Source: Streptomyces sp. NBC_00414 | Lineage (GTDB): Bacteria > Actinomycetota > Actinomycetes > Streptomycetales > Streptomycetaceae | DNA length: 64,000 nucleotides | Direction: 5' to 3' | Assembly: GCF_036038375.1 (NCBI RefSeq) | Contig: NZ_CP107935.1 | Coordinates: forward strand, 7,688,001-7,752,000 | Part shown: positions 17,900 through 26,830 of the stretch, one piece after another | Position numbering within the stretch: position 1 is the stretch's first letter | How the letters are laid out: each line of letters opens with the position of its first letter | Translations under genes and position numbers: made by a program | The notes under the pieces: model-generated | Seen by the model: the letters and a program-made list of their open reading frames with translations, nothing else | Told to the model about the DNA's origin: nothing | The model's database searches: none

Positions 17900-18751
17900 T
17901 CACGAGCGGCGCGAGACACCGCGCGCGACGGATACGTCGTCGGTGATCCACTCCTCGCGCGAGCGGTGCACCGCGAGCCACCGCTCCGCGTAGGCCACCG
18001 CGTCGGCCAGCGGGAACAGCCGTGTGTCGGCTGCGCCCACCCGGCCCCGCCCGACAGGACGGTCCCGCTCGAAGTCGGCGCCCAGGATGTCGAACTCCTC
18101 CGAGCTGATCGCGACCTCCGTGACGGTCTCCCAGCGGGGCCCCTCCGGCGTACGGACGGGCCGGCCCACCTCGACGCGGGGCGTGGGTATGCGGTACTCG
18201 GCGAGGTGGAAGCCGGTGCAGGTGTCGTAGCCCGCGCCGAGCAGCAGGATCCGCGCGCCCCGCTCCTCCAGCCGGGCCAGCGGGCTGCGCTCGCCGAGGC
18301 GGCAGTCCGGCGCGTGGTCCCCGACGACCGCCGCCGCGCCCGGGCCGACAGCCGCGAAGGAGGTCTGCGGATGCGCGCTGCGCAGGGCCCCGGGCCAGGT
18401 GCGCACGGTCTCCGGGATCACGCCCACCCCGCGCGAGGGCGTCACGAGCGGGTCGTACGCGGGCATCGTGGCGCGGATCGTCGGCCACCACTCCTCGGGC
18501 ACCGGCGGGCTGCTCCACAGGGCCGGGTCGGAGAGGTGGCCGGACTGGGTGGGGACCACGAGTGTGCCGTCGCGGCCGAGCGCGTCGAGCAGCCCCTGGA
18601 CCACGGCGACCGCGCCGCCGTTGACCCACCCGAGGGAACGGAGCGAGGAATGTGCGAGGAGCGTCTCGCCGGGGCGTACGCCCAGTGCGCGCAGGTCCGC
18701 GGCGAGGGTGGCGCGCGTGACGAGAGGGCCGGTCGGAGGGGGTGTCGGCAT
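17900..18751 (-). CDS. Aminoglycoside N(3)-acetyltransferase family protein
   Basis: This ~283-residue protein belongs to the antibiotic_NAT (AAC(3)) family, acetyl-CoA dependent enzymes that acylate an amino group of aminoglycosides or of unknown native substrates. LLAHSSLRSLGWVNGGAVAV, then DGTLVVPTQSGHLSDP and RSAHPQTSFAAVGPGA are the family blocks, with the expected catalytic histidine region. ATG 18751 (MPTPPPTGPLV) is preferred over ATG 18805. Chromosomal homologues are widespread in Streptomyces and need not confer resistance. It diverges from the suf operon. Confidence 0.85.
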   Translation of the reverse strand: MPTPPPTGPLVTRATLAADLRALGVRPGETLLAHSSLRSLGWVNGGAVAVVQGLLDALGRDGTLVVPTQSGHLSDPALWSSPPVPEEWWPTIRATMPAYDPLVTPSRGVGVIPETVRTWPGALRSAHPQTSFAAVGPGAAAVVGDHAPDCRLGERSPLARLEERGARILLLGAGYDTCTGFHLAEYRIPTPRVEVGRPVRTPEGPRWETVTEVAISSEEFDILGADFERDRPVGRGRVGAADTRLFPLADAVAYAERWLAVHRSREEWITDDVSVARGVSRRS

Positions 18752-18793
18752 GGTTCGCCAGTGTTGCCGACGACCCTGCGACATGCCAGCGAA

Positions 18794-18805
18794 TTGATCG
18801 ATCAA
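18794..18805. promoter_or_regulatory. 12-bp palindrome upstream of the suf operon
   Basis: TTGATCGATCAA is a perfect palindrome in the 160-base divergent region between the AAC(3)-like gene and the SufR-like gene. With the second palindrome 21 bases further on, it is a candidate operator. Which protein binds it is unknown. Confidence 0.4.
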
Positions 18806-18826
18806 AGATCATTCCCGCAGGTCAGA

Positions 18827-18840
18827 TTAGGTTTACCTAA
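18827..18840. promoter_or_regulatory. TTAGGT/ACCTAA inverted repeat upstream of the suf operon
   Basis: TTAGGTTTACCTAA has perfect 6-base arms with a 2-base centre. The arms equal the outer arms of iron-regulator (DmdR/IdeR) boxes, but those have a 7-base spacer, so this is not a standard iron box. It is a plausible autoregulatory site for the SufR-like protein or an iron-responsive site. Confidence 0.45.
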
Positions 18841-18911
18841 GTGATGCACCGCACCCCTGTCGGCGTGGACACGGCTTGTCAGTCTCTGAGGAATTACGCA
18901 ACAATGGTGTT

Positions 18912-19673
18912 GTGAAAAACGTCGGCGAGGCTCAGGAGACCCCCACGGGGGCCCCTCAGGAGGAGCTCGCGACCGGGGAGCGCTCCACGCGCAACCGGGT
19001 CGCGCGGTCCATCCTGGACCACGGCCCGTCGACCGTGGCCGATCTCGCCGGACGCCTGGGCCTGACCCACGCGGCCGTCCGCCGGCACCTCGACGCCCTG
19101 GTCTCCGACGACGTCGTGGAGCCCCGCGAACAGCGGGTCTACGGCGCTCGTACGCGCGGCCGGCCCGCCAAGGTGTTCGCCCTGACCGACTGCGGCCGGG
19201 ACGCCTTCGACCAGTCCTACGACAAGCTCGCCGCGGACGCCCTGCGCTGGATCGCGGAGCGCGAGGGCGGGGAGGGGGCGCTCGTCGCCTTCGCCCGCGC
19301 CAGGATGGCCGCCCAGGCCGGCGCGTACCGAGAGGCCGTCGAGTCCGCCGACCCCGACAAGCGCGCCGAAGCACTGGCCAAGGCCCTGAGCGCGGACGGG
19401 TACGCTGCTACGGCGCGCAGCGCACCGGTCGGTGAGCAGCTCTGCCAGCACCACTGCCCGGTCGCCCATGTCGCCGAGCAGTTCCCGCAGCTGTGCGAGG
19501 CGGAGACCGAGTTCTTCTCCCAGCTGCTGGGCACCCACGTGCAGCGGCTGGCCACCATCGCCCACGGCGACGGCGTCTGCACGACTTTTATCCCCAAGAT
19601 TTCCGACACCCCCAAGATTTCCAAGACCACCGATAACGCATCCGCACGTACCGCCGGGAGGAACCCCGCATGA
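18912..19673 (+). CDS. sufR: SufR-like iron-sulfur-sensing transcriptional regulator
   Basis: This 253-residue regulator leads the suf operon. An N-terminal DeoR/ArsR-type winged helix (VADLAGRLGLTHAAVRRHLDALV, about residues 40-65) is followed by the wing GARTRGRPAKVF. A C-terminal cysteine/histidine cluster, GEQLCQHHCPVAHVAEQ with FPQLCEAE and a distal GVCTTFIP, matches the Fe-S-ligating region of SufR-type repressors. The GTG at 18912 is chosen over upstream in-frame codons that lie in the promoter region. Its stop overlaps the sufB start as ATGA. It probably represses the operon when Fe-S status is adequate, as in the known family. Confidence 0.87.
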   Translation: MKNVGEAQETPTGAPQEELATGERSTRNRVARSILDHGPSTVADLAGRLGLTHAAVRRHLDALVSDDVVEPREQRVYGARTRGRPAKVFALTDCGRDAFDQSYDKLAADALRWIAEREGGEGALVAFARARMAAQAGAYREAVESADPDKRAEALAKALSADGYAATARSAPVGEQLCQHHCPVAHVAEQFPQLCEAETEFFSQLLGTHVQRLATIAHGDGVCTTFIPKISDTPKISKTTDNASARTAGRNPA

Positions 19674-21094
19674 CGCTCCCCATCGAGGAGACTGCCCACC
19701 CCGAGCTCGACGGGCTGGGTAACTACGAATACGGCTGGGCCGACTCCGACGTGGCTGGTGCCTCTGCCAAGCGCGGTATCAACGAGGACGTCGTCCGGGA
19801 CATCTCGGCGAAGAAGAACGAGCCGGAGTGGATGACCAAGCTCCGTCTCAAGGGCCTGCGCCTGTTCGCGAAGAAGCCCATGCCGAACTGGGGCTCGGAC
19901 CTCTCGGGCATCGACTTCGACAACATCAAGTACTTCGTGCGGTCCACGGAGAAGCAGGCGGAGTCCTGGGAGGACCTGCCCGAGGACATCAAGAACACGT
20001 ACGACAAGCTCGGCATCCCCGAGGCGGAGAAGCAGCGCCTCGTCGCCGGTGTCGCGGCCCAGTACGAGTCCGAGGTCGTCTACCACCAGATCAACGAGGA
20101 GCTTGAGGCGCAGGGTGTCATCTTCATGGACACCGACACCGCGCTGAAGGAGCACCCGGAGCTCTTCAAGGAGTACTTCGGCACGGTCATCCCGGTCGGC
20201 GACAACAAGTTCGCGTCGCTGAACTCCGCGGTGTGGTCCGGCGGCTCCTTCATCTACGTGCCGAAGGGCGTGCACGTCGAGATCCCGCTCCAGGCCTACT
20301 TCCGTATCAACACGGAGAACATGGGCCAGTTCGAGCGGACCCTGATCATCGTCGACGAGGGTGCCTACGTGCACTACGTCGAGGGCTGCACGGCCCCGAT
20401 CTACAAGTCGGACTCCCTGCACTCCGCGGTCGTCGAGATCATCGTGAAGAAGGGCGCCCGCTGCCGTTACACGACCATCCAGAACTGGTCGAACAACGTC
20501 TACAACCTGGTCACCAAGCGCGCCGTGGCGTACGAGGGCGCGACCATGGAGTGGGTCGACGGCAACATCGGCTCCAAGGTCACCATGAAGTACCCGGCCG
20601 TCTACCTGATGGGCGAGCACGCCAAGGGCGAGACCCTCTCCATCGCCTTCGCGGGCGAGGGCCAGCACCAGGACGCCGGCTCCAAGATGGTCCACATGGC
20701 GCCGAACACCTCCTCCAACATCGTGTCGAAGTCCGTGGCACGCGGTGGCGGCCGTACGTCCTACCGCGGTCTCGTCGAGATCGGCGAGGGCGCCCACGGC
20801 TCGAAGTCGAACGTGCTGTGCGACGCGCTGCTCGTCGACACCATCTCCCGCTCGGACACGTACCCCTACGTGGACGTCCGCGAGGACGACGTGTCCATGG
20901 GCCACGAGGCGACGGTCTCCAAGGTCAGCGACGACCAGCTCTTCTACCTGATGAGCCGGGGCATGACCGAGTTCGAGGCCATGGCCATGATCGTGCGCGG
21001 CTTCGTCGAGCCCATCGCGAAGGAGCTGCCCATGGAGTACGCCCTGGAGCTCAACCGGCTGATCGAGCTGCAGATGGAAGGCGCGGTCGGTTAA
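19670..21094 (+). CDS. sufB: Fe-S cluster assembly scaffold SufB
   Basis: This 474-residue protein is part of the SufBCD scaffold on which Fe-S clusters are built. The family blocks are GSFIYVPKGVHVEIPLQAYF, HYVEGCTAPIYKSDSLHSAV (with the conserved Cys) and SDDQLFYLMSRGMTEFEA near the C-terminus. It is an uninterrupted coding sequence; no intein is inserted, unlike in several mycobacterial SufB proteins. It starts at ATG 19670, overlapping the sufR stop. Confidence 0.96.
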   Translation: MTLPIEETAHPELDGLGNYEYGWADSDVAGASAKRGINEDVVRDISAKKNEPEWMTKLRLKGLRLFAKKPMPNWGSDLSGIDFDNIKYFVRSTEKQAESWEDLPEDIKNTYDKLGIPEAEKQRLVAGVAAQYESEVVYHQINEELEAQGVIFMDTDTALKEHPELFKEYFGTVIPVGDNKFASLNSAVWSGGSFIYVPKGVHVEIPLQAYFRINTENMGQFERTLIIVDEGAYVHYVEGCTAPIYKSDSLHSAVVEIIVKKGARCRYTTIQNWSNNVYNLVTKRAVAYEGATMEWVDGNIGSKVTMKYPAVYLMGEHAKGETLSIAFAGEGQHQDAGSKMVHMAPNTSSNIVSKSVARGGGRTSYRGLVEIGEGAHGSKSNVLCDALLVDTISRSDTYPYVDVREDDVSMGHEATVSKVSDDQLFYLMSRGMTEFEAMAMIVRGFVEPIAKELPMEYALELNRLIELQMEGAVG

Positions 21095-21159
21095 GGCCCG
21101 CCCCCGAAGCAGTCGCCAGATTTCTGACGTAGACGTAGGAAGAGAGCAGACCCACAGCC

Positions 21160-22338
21160 ATGGCTGAGGCTCAGAACATCCCGGTGGGGTCAACCACCGC
21201 CGGCCAGATCGCGGTGGCCGCCGAGTCGACCGTCGCCACGCGCATGAGCGCGCCCCCGTCCTTCGACGTGGCGGACTTCCCCGTCCCCCACGGCCGTGAG
21301 GAGGAGTGGCGGTTCACGCCGCTGGAGCGGCTGCGCGGGCTGCACGACGGCACCGCGGTCGCCACCGGCGACGGCGTCAAGGTCGCCGTCGAGGCGCCCG
21401 AGGGCGTCGTCGTCGAGACCGTCGGCCGCGACGACAAGCGGCTCGGCCGGGCGACCCCGGTCGACCGCGTCGCCGCCCAGGCCTACTCGGCGTTCGAGAA
21501 GGCCGGTGTCGTCACCGTCCCCAAGGAGACGGTGCTCACCGAGCCGATCCGGATCGCCGTGCACGGCGAGGGCGGTGTCGCCTACGGCCACCAGGTCATC
21601 GAGCTGGAAGCCTTCGCCGAGGCCGTCGTCGTCATCGACCACACCGGTGACGCGGTGCTCGCCGCCAACGTCGACTACATCGTCGGCGACGGCGCCAAGC
21701 TCACCGTCGTCTCCGTCCAGGACTGGGACGACAAGGCCGTCCACGTCGGCCAGCACAACACGCTGATCGGCCGCGACGCCACCTTCAAGTCCTTCGTGGT
21801 CACCTTCGGCGGTGACCTCGTACGCCTCCACCCGCGGGTCGCCTACGCGGGCCCCGGCGGCGAGGCCGAGCTGTTCGGCCTGTACTTCACGGACGCCGGC
21901 CAGCACCAGGAGCACCGCCTCCTGGTCGACCACAACACCCCGCACTGCAAGTCGAACGTCGCCTACAAGGGCGCGCTCCAGGGCGAGGGCGCCCACGCGG
22001 TGTGGATCGGCGACGTCCTCATCGAGGCCACCGCCGAGGGCACGGACACCTACGAGATGAACCGGAACCTGGTTCTGACCGACGGTGCCCGGGTCGACTC
22101 CGTGCCGAACCTGGAGATCGAGACCGGCGAGATCGTCGGCGCCGGACACGCCTCGGCGACCGGCCGCTTCGACGACGAGCAGCTCTTCTACCTGATGGCC
22201 CGCGGCATCCCGGCCGACGAGGCCCGCCGTCTGGTGGTCCGCGGCTTCTTCGCCGAACTGGTCCAGCAGATCCGTGTCCCGGACATCCAGGAACGCCTTC
22301 TCGCCAGGATCGACGAGGAGCTGGAGGCGTCCGTCTGA
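21160..22338 (+). CDS. sufD: Fe-S cluster assembly protein SufD
   Basis: This 392-residue protein is the partner of SufB and SufC. The C-terminal SufBD fold is recognisable by HHxx-type blocks: EHRLLVDHNTPHCKSNVAYKG, AHAVWIGDVLIEATAEGTDT and DDEQLFYLMARGIPADEARR. The N-terminus has the FTPLERLRGLHD motif of actinobacterial SufD. A GAAGAGAG ribosome binding site precedes ATG 21160. Its TGA shares one base with the ATG of the Rieske gene. Confidence 0.95.
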   Translation: MAEAQNIPVGSTTAGQIAVAAESTVATRMSAPPSFDVADFPVPHGREEEWRFTPLERLRGLHDGTAVATGDGVKVAVEAPEGVVVETVGRDDKRLGRATPVDRVAAQAYSAFEKAGVVTVPKETVLTEPIRIAVHGEGGVAYGHQVIELEAFAEAVVVIDHTGDAVLAANVDYIVGDGAKLTVVSVQDWDDKAVHVGQHNTLIGRDATFKSFVVTFGGDLVRLHPRVAYAGPGGEAELFGLYFTDAGQHQEHRLLVDHNTPHCKSNVAYKGALQGEGAHAVWIGDVLIEATAEGTDTYEMNRNLVLTDGARVDSVPNLEIETGEIVGAGHASATGRFDDEQLFYLMARGIPADEARRLVVRGFFAELVQQIRVPDIQERLLARIDEELEASV

Positions 22339-22685
22339 TGACTGCCGCCGACCGTGCTCAATACCTGCGGGCCTGTGGGCTGAGCGAGCTGGACGAGGAC
22401 ACCCCGAAGCGGGTGGAACTCGACGGCACGCCGGTCTCGGTCGTCCGCACCGAGGGCGAGGTGTTCGCGATCAACGACATCTGCTCGCACGCGAACGTCT
22501 CGCTCTCCGAGGGCGAGGTGGAGGACTGTCAGATCGAGTGCTGGCTGCACGGCTCCGCGTTCGACCTCAGAACCGGCAAGCCGTCCGGCCTTCCCGCGAC
22601 GCGCCCCGTCCCCGTATACCCCGTAAAGATCGAAGGGGGCAGCGTCTTCGTCGACGTACGCGCCTCCCTCACCCAGGAGTCCTGA
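22338..22685 (+). CDS. Rieske-type [2Fe-2S] protein of the suf operon
   Basis: This 115-residue single-domain Rieske ferredoxin has ligands CSH (in NDICSHANVSLSEG) and CWLHG, the C-x-H...C-x2-H pattern. It has no membrane segment. Genes like this sit between sufD and sufC in actinobacteria, where it may supply electrons for cluster assembly; this role is inferred from position. The ATG overlaps the sufD stop by one base, and sufC starts 7 bases after its stop. Confidence 0.93.
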   Translation: MTAADRAQYLRACGLSELDEDTPKRVELDGTPVSVVRTEGEVFAINDICSHANVSLSEGEVEDCQIECWLHGSAFDLRTGKPSGLPATRPVPVYPVKIEGGSVFVDVRASLTQES

Positions 22686-22692
22686 GGAACCC

Positions 22693-23457
22693 ATGGCAAC
22701 GCTTGAAATCCACGACCTGCACGTCACCGTCGAGGCCGACAACGCCACGAAGGAGATCCTCAAGGGCGTCGACCTCACCGTGAAGCAGGGCGAGACCCAC
22801 GCCATCATGGGCCCGAACGGCTCCGGCAAGTCGACTCTCGCCTACTCGCTCGCGGGACACCCGAAGTACACGATCACCGGCGGCACCGTCACCCTCGACG
22901 GCGAGGACGTCCTGGAGATGTCCGTCGACGAGCGCGCCCGCGCGGGCCTGTTCCTGGCGATGCAGTACCCGGTCGAGGTGCCCGGTGTCTCCGTCTCCAA
23001 CTTCCTGCGCACCTCCGCCACCGCGATCCGCGGCGAGGCCCCCAAGCTCCGCCTGTGGGTCAAGGAGGTCAAGGAGGCCATGCAGCGGCTGAACATGGAC
23101 CCGGCCTTCGCCGAGCGCAACGTGAACGAGGGCTTCTCCGGCGGCGAGAAGAAGCGCCACGAGATCCTTCAGTTGGAGCTGCTCAAGCCGAAGATCGCGA
23201 TCCTCGACGAGACCGACTCCGGCCTGGACGTCGACGCCCTGCGTGTCGTCTCCGAGGGCGTCAACCGCGTCCGTGAGAGCGGTGAGGTCGGCACCCTGCT
23301 GATCACGCACTACACGCGCATCCTGCGCTACATCAAGCCCGACCACGTGCACGTGTTCGCGAACGGCCGTATCGCCGAGTCCGGTGGCGCCGAGCTCGCC
23401 GACCAGCTCGAGGCCGAGGGCTACGACAAGTATGTGAAGGGTGGAACATCAGCGTGA
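22693..23457 (+). CDS. sufC: Fe-S cluster assembly ATPase SufC
   Basis: This 254-residue ABC-type ATPase drives the SufBCD complex. Walker A is MGPNGSGKSTLAYSLAG, the signature region NEGFSGGEKKRHEILQLELL and Walker B KIAILDETDSGLD are all typical of SufC. It starts at ATG 22693 and ends overlapping the sufS start as GTGA. Confidence 0.96.
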   Translation: MATLEIHDLHVTVEADNATKEILKGVDLTVKQGETHAIMGPNGSGKSTLAYSLAGHPKYTITGGTVTLDGEDVLEMSVDERARAGLFLAMQYPVEVPGVSVSNFLRTSATAIRGEAPKLRLWVKEVKEAMQRLNMDPAFAERNVNEGFSGGEKKRHEILQLELLKPKIAILDETDSGLDVDALRVVSEGVNRVRESGEVGTLLITHYTRILRYIKPDHVHVFANGRIAESGGAELADQLEAEGYDKYVKGGTSA

Positions 23458-24710
23458 CACAGCTGTCGGGCCTCCTCGACACCGAGGCGATCCGCAAGGA
23501 CTTCCCCATCCTGGACCGCCGGGTCCACGACGGTAAGAAGCTCGTGTACCTGGACAACGCGGCGACCTCGCAGAAGCCGCGCCAGGTACTGGACGCGCTC
23601 AGTGGCTACTACGAGAACTACAACGCCAACGTCCACCGCGGTGTGCATGTGCTCGCGGAGGAGGCCACGGCGCTGTACGAGGGCGCGCGCGACAAGGTCG
23701 CCGCGTTCGTCAACGCGCCGAGCCGCGACGAGGTGATCTTCACCAAGAACGCCTCGGAGTCGCTCAACCTCGTGGCCAACATGCTCGGCTGGGCCGACGA
23801 GCCCTACCGGGTCGACCACGAGACCGAGATCGTCATCACGGAGATGGAGCACCACTCCAACATCGTGCCGTGGCAGCTGCTCGCGCAGCGCACCGGCGCG
23901 AAGCTGAAGTGGTTCGGCCTCACCGACGACGGCCGGCTCGACCTGTCCAACATCGACGAGATCATCACGGAGAAGACGAAGATCGTCTCCTTCGTGCTGG
24001 TGTCGAACATCCTGGGCACGGTCAACCCGGTCGAGGCGATAGTGCGCCGTGCGCAGGAGGTCGGCGCGCTCGTCTGCATCGACGCCTCCCAGGCCGCCCC
24101 GCACATGCCGCTGGACGTACAGGCCCTCCAGGCCGACTTCGTGGCCTTCACCGGCCACAAGATGTGCGGCCCGACCGGCATCGGCGTCCTCTGGGGCCGC
24201 CAGGAGCTGCTGGAGGACCTGCCGCCGTTCCTGGGCGGCGGCGAGATGATCGAGACGGTGTCGATGCACTCGTCGACATACGCTCCCGCCCCGCACAAGT
24301 TCGAGGCGGGCACCCCGCCGATCGCCCAGGCGGTCGGTCTCGGTGCGGCGATCGACTACCTGAGCGCGATCGGCATGGACAAGATCCTCGCCCACGAGCA
24401 CGCGCTCACCGAGTACGCGGTGAAGCGGTTCGCCGAGGTCCCGGGCCTGCGCATCATCGGCCCGACGACCGCCGAGGACCGCGGCGCGGCGATCTCGTTC
24501 ACACTGGGTGACATCCACCCGCACGACGTGGGCCAGGTCCTCGACGAACAGGGCATCGCCGTCCGGGTCGGACACCACTGCGCACGGCCGGTCTGCCTGC
24601 GGTACGGAATTCCTGCGACCACACGAGCGTCGTTCTATCTGTACTCCACGCCGACCGAGATCGACGCTCTGGTCGACGGCCTGGAGCACGTACGGAACTT
24701 CTTCGGCTGA
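23454..24710 (+). CDS. sufS: Cysteine desulfurase SufS
   Basis: This 418-residue PLP enzyme supplies sulfur from cysteine. The PLP lysine is in AFTGHKMCGPTGIGVLWG, and the persulfide cysteine is in GIAVRVGHHCARPVCLRYG. The start is GTG 23454, coupled to sufC by a GTGA overlap. The downstream zinc protein SufU is its usual partner in Gram-positive bacteria. Confidence 0.96.
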   Translation: MTQLSGLLDTEAIRKDFPILDRRVHDGKKLVYLDNAATSQKPRQVLDALSGYYENYNANVHRGVHVLAEEATALYEGARDKVAAFVNAPSRDEVIFTKNASESLNLVANMLGWADEPYRVDHETEIVITEMEHHSNIVPWQLLAQRTGAKLKWFGLTDDGRLDLSNIDEIITEKTKIVSFVLVSNILGTVNPVEAIVRRAQEVGALVCIDASQAAPHMPLDVQALQADFVAFTGHKMCGPTGIGVLWGRQELLEDLPPFLGGGEMIETVSMHSSTYAPAPHKFEAGTPPIAQAVGLGAAIDYLSAIGMDKILAHEHALTEYAVKRFAEVPGLRIIGPTTAEDRGAAISFTLGDIHPHDVGQVLDEQGIAVRVGHHCARPVCLRYGIPATTRASFYLYSTPTEIDALVDGLEHVRNFFG

Positions 24711-24725
24711 GGAGCTGGCTGAGTC

Positions 24726-25193
24726 GTGAAGCTTGATTCGATGTACCAGGAAGTCATCCTGGACCACTACAAGCACCCCCACGGGCGGGGCTTGCGGGAT
24801 GGCGATGCCGAAGTGCACCACGTCAACCCGACGTGCGGCGACGAGATCACGCTGCGCGTGAAGTACGACGGCACGACGATCAGCGACGTCTCGTACGAGG
24901 GCCAGGGCTGCTCCATCAGCCAGGCCTCGGCCTCCGTGCTGAACGAGCTGCTCGTGGGCAGGAACCTGGCCGAGGCGCAGAAGATCCAGGAGACCTTCCT
25001 GGTGCTGATGCAGTCCAAGGGTCGTATCGAGCCGGACGACGCGATGGAGGAGGTCCTGGAGGACGCGGTCGCGTTCGCCGGGGTCTCCAAGTACCCGGCC
25101 CGCGTGAAGTGCGCGTTGCTGAGCTGGATGGCCTGGAAGGATGCGACGGCCCAGGCCCTGGGCGAGGCCGACGCCGAAAGGAAGACCGCATGA
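24726..25193 (+). CDS. sufU: SufU-type sulfur acceptor
   Basis: This 155-residue protein accepts persulfide sulfur from SufS through a zinc-bound cysteine. The three ligand/acceptor cysteines are NPTCGDEITLRV, YEGQGCSISQAS and ARVKCALLSWMAW, and the RIEPDDAMEEV region is the SufU-specific insert that distinguishes it from IscU. It starts at GTG 24726 and ends in an ATGA overlap with the next gene. Confidence 0.95.
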   Translation: MKLDSMYQEVILDHYKHPHGRGLRDGDAEVHHVNPTCGDEITLRVKYDGTTISDVSYEGQGCSISQASASVLNELLVGRNLAEAQKIQETFLVLMQSKGRIEPDDAMEEVLEDAVAFAGVSKYPARVKCALLSWMAWKDATAQALGEADAERKTA

Positions 25194-25522
25194 GCGAGAC
25201 CATCGAGATGAAGCCGGCCTCCGAAGAGGAAGTCCGTGAGGCGCTGTACGACGTGGTCGACCCCGAGCTGGGTATCGACGTGGTCAACCTCGGGCTGATC
25301 TACGGTATCCACATCGACGACGCGAACATCGCGACGATCGACATGACCCTGACGTCGGCGGCGTGTCCGCTCACCGACGTCATCGAGGACCAGGCCAAGT
25401 CCGCCACGGACGGCATCGTGAACGAGCTCCGCATCAACTGGGTGTGGATGCCGCCGTGGGGCCCGGACAAGATCACGGACGACGGCCGTGACCAGCTTCG
25501 TGCGCTGGGCTTCAACGTCTGA
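25190..25522 (+). CDS. sufT: SufT-like (MIP18 family) Fe-S assembly/maturation protein
   Basis: This 110-residue MIP18/DUF59-family protein has the DPELGIDVVNLGLIYG signature and a single conserved cysteine in TLTSAACPLTDVIEDQ. The extended N-terminus and the WVWMPPWGPDKITDDGRDQLRALGF end are typical of the actinobacterial form at the end of suf operons. It is thought to help transfer or mature Fe-S clusters. It is coupled to sufU by ATGA and followed by a strong hairpin. Confidence 0.92.
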   Translation: MSETIEMKPASEEEVREALYDVVDPELGIDVVNLGLIYGIHIDDANIATIDMTLTSAACPLTDVIEDQAKSATDGIVNELRINWVWMPPWGPDKITDDGRDQLRALGFNV

Positions 25523-25557
25523 GCACCCGCTGAGTTCTGTGTTTCCTGAGTACGTGT

Positions 25558-25587
25558 GCGGCCCCCGGCGATCGTGCCGGGGGCCGC
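25558..25587 (+). terminator. Terminator hairpin of the suf operon
   Basis: A perfect 12-base stem with arms GCGGCCCCCGGC (25558-25569) and GCCGGGGGCCGC (25576-25587) surrounds the 6-base loop GATCGT. It begins 36 bases after the sufT stop. No U-tract follows, as is usual in streptomycetes. Confidence 0.88.
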
Positions 25588-25617
25588 GTTCGTGTGTTCG
25601 TGTCCGGTACTAGGCCT

Positions 25618-25647
25618 TGAGGGGCCCTGAGGGGCCCTGAGGGGCCC
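25618..25647. repeat. Three tandem copies of TGAGGGGCCC
   Basis: The 10-base unit TGAGGGGCCC is repeated exactly three times (25618, 25628, 25638), ending 6 bases before the stop of the leftward AbfB-domain gene. GGGGCCC is self-complementary, so the array can also fold. Probably a slippage repeat. Confidence 0.8.
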
Positions 25648-25653
25648 TGGGGC

Positions 25654-26523
25654 TCAGCCCAGGCCCTTGACCAGGCGGAACGCCGAGTCGGACCGGTAGA
25701 GGCGGCTGTTCTCGTACGGGTCGAGGCGGAGCCGGAAGTCGCGGTGGCGCAGGAAGCGGCCGCGGTAGTTGACGGACTCCAGCATGACGGCCTCGGAGAA
25801 CGCCGACGGGCGCGGGCAGAACGTCGCGTCCTTCTCGAAGAGCTCGGAGCCGTTGTCGCGGTCGGCGCGCAGCCGGAACTGGGCGTGGCGCAGATAGCGG
25901 CCGTTGCCCAGGGAGAACGAGACGCAACTGGAGTCGGCGAGGCCGCGGACGAGCTTGAAGGACGCCTCCTGCCTGGTCCGGGAGGAGCTGTGCGCGTTCA
26001 CCCGGTCGAGCCCCACGGAGTCGTGGCCGAGATGCCAGTAGCGGTCGGGGTAGTTCACCGCCTGGACGGACTTCCGCGAGGACGAGGGCTTGGACGCCGG
26101 AGGCTTGCCGCCGGACGCGGACTTCGACTTCGACGCCGACGGACTCGGCACGGGGTCGGCGCCGCCCCGCTGATCCGCGTCCGCGGGTGACGTGGAGCTG
26201 TCGGGGGTGGTCCCGGAGGGCGCGGGGGCGGCCAGACCGCTCTTCCCGCTGGGCGCGGTGGCGGCCGCGGGCGGGGCGGCCATCAGCGGTTCGTCCACCG
26301 CGGAGGTGTTCTCGGTCCGGTCCTTCGACGAGGTGTCACTGTCCTTGTCCAGCACGGTGACCGCGGTCACCGTGGAGGCGAGGACCGCCAGCAGGAGCGC
26401 TCCGGCCAGCCACAGCCTGCGCGTTCCGGGTATGGGGGACTGGTCCAGGGTCTCGCCCGTCTCCCACACCTTCGGGAGGTGCGCGGACGGGTCGGGAGCG
26501 GACTCGGTGTTTCTTTCGGGCAT
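25654..26523 (-). CDS. Membrane-anchored AbfB-domain (beta-trefoil) protein
   Basis: This 289-residue protein has a single membrane anchor near residues 37-58 (WLAGALLLAVLASTVTAVTV), a long Ala/Pro/Ser-rich stalk, then an AbfB (arabinofuranosidase B, CBM42-like) beta-trefoil in about the last 145 residues. The repeated sub-domain motif is seen as VGLDRVNAHSS, LRHAQFRLRADRDNG and LRHRDFRLRLDPYENSRLY. There is no catalytic domain, so it probably presents a sugar-binding module on the cell surface. It is convergent with the suf operon. Confidence 0.82.
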   Translation of the reverse strand: MPERNTESAPDPSAHLPKVWETGETLDQSPIPGTRRLWLAGALLLAVLASTVTAVTVLDKDSDTSSKDRTENTSAVDEPLMAAPPAAATAPSGKSGLAAPAPSGTTPDSSTSPADADQRGGADPVPSPSASKSKSASGGKPPASKPSSSRKSVQAVNYPDRYWHLGHDSVGLDRVNAHSSSRTRQEASFKLVRGLADSSCVSFSLGNGRYLRHAQFRLRADRDNGSELFEKDATFCPRPSAFSEAVMLESVNYRGRFLRHRDFRLRLDPYENSRLYRSDSAFRLVKGLG

Positions 26524-26830
26524 GCGCGGTTCCCCCCGGCGTCGCCGAAGGCGGACGCGGATCGGTCATGTGTCGTGCCACAAGGAGCAAGAGAAGCAAG
26601 CGGCGGCGGAGGTCGCGGGCACCCGGGACGGCCGTGGCCGGGGGATCCGTGTGCGCGACGAGGGGAACATTAGTGGAACTTGTGCGGGTCGGGTAAGCGT
26701 TCCTGAGAGCGGTTTCTTTTCCGAACTCGCGCTGGTCGCGGGCGAGTTGTTGCCGGGCTCCGGACCCGTCGGGCCGGGAAAGATAGTTCAAGGCTTAAGG
26801 ATTCGAGATCAGGGCCCTGAGGAGGGGATG

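Noticed and set aside
17900..18751. Acquired aminoglycoside resistance gene
   Set aside because: Base composition and context look native; chromosomal AAC(3)-family genes are common in Streptomyces and do not prove resistance.
18827..18840. DmdR/IdeR iron box
   Set aside because: The arms match, but the spacer is 2 bases against the 7 of the known boxes, so it is listed only as a palindrome.
19670..21094. Intein in sufB
   Set aside because: The reading frame is uninterrupted and of normal length for SufB without an intein.
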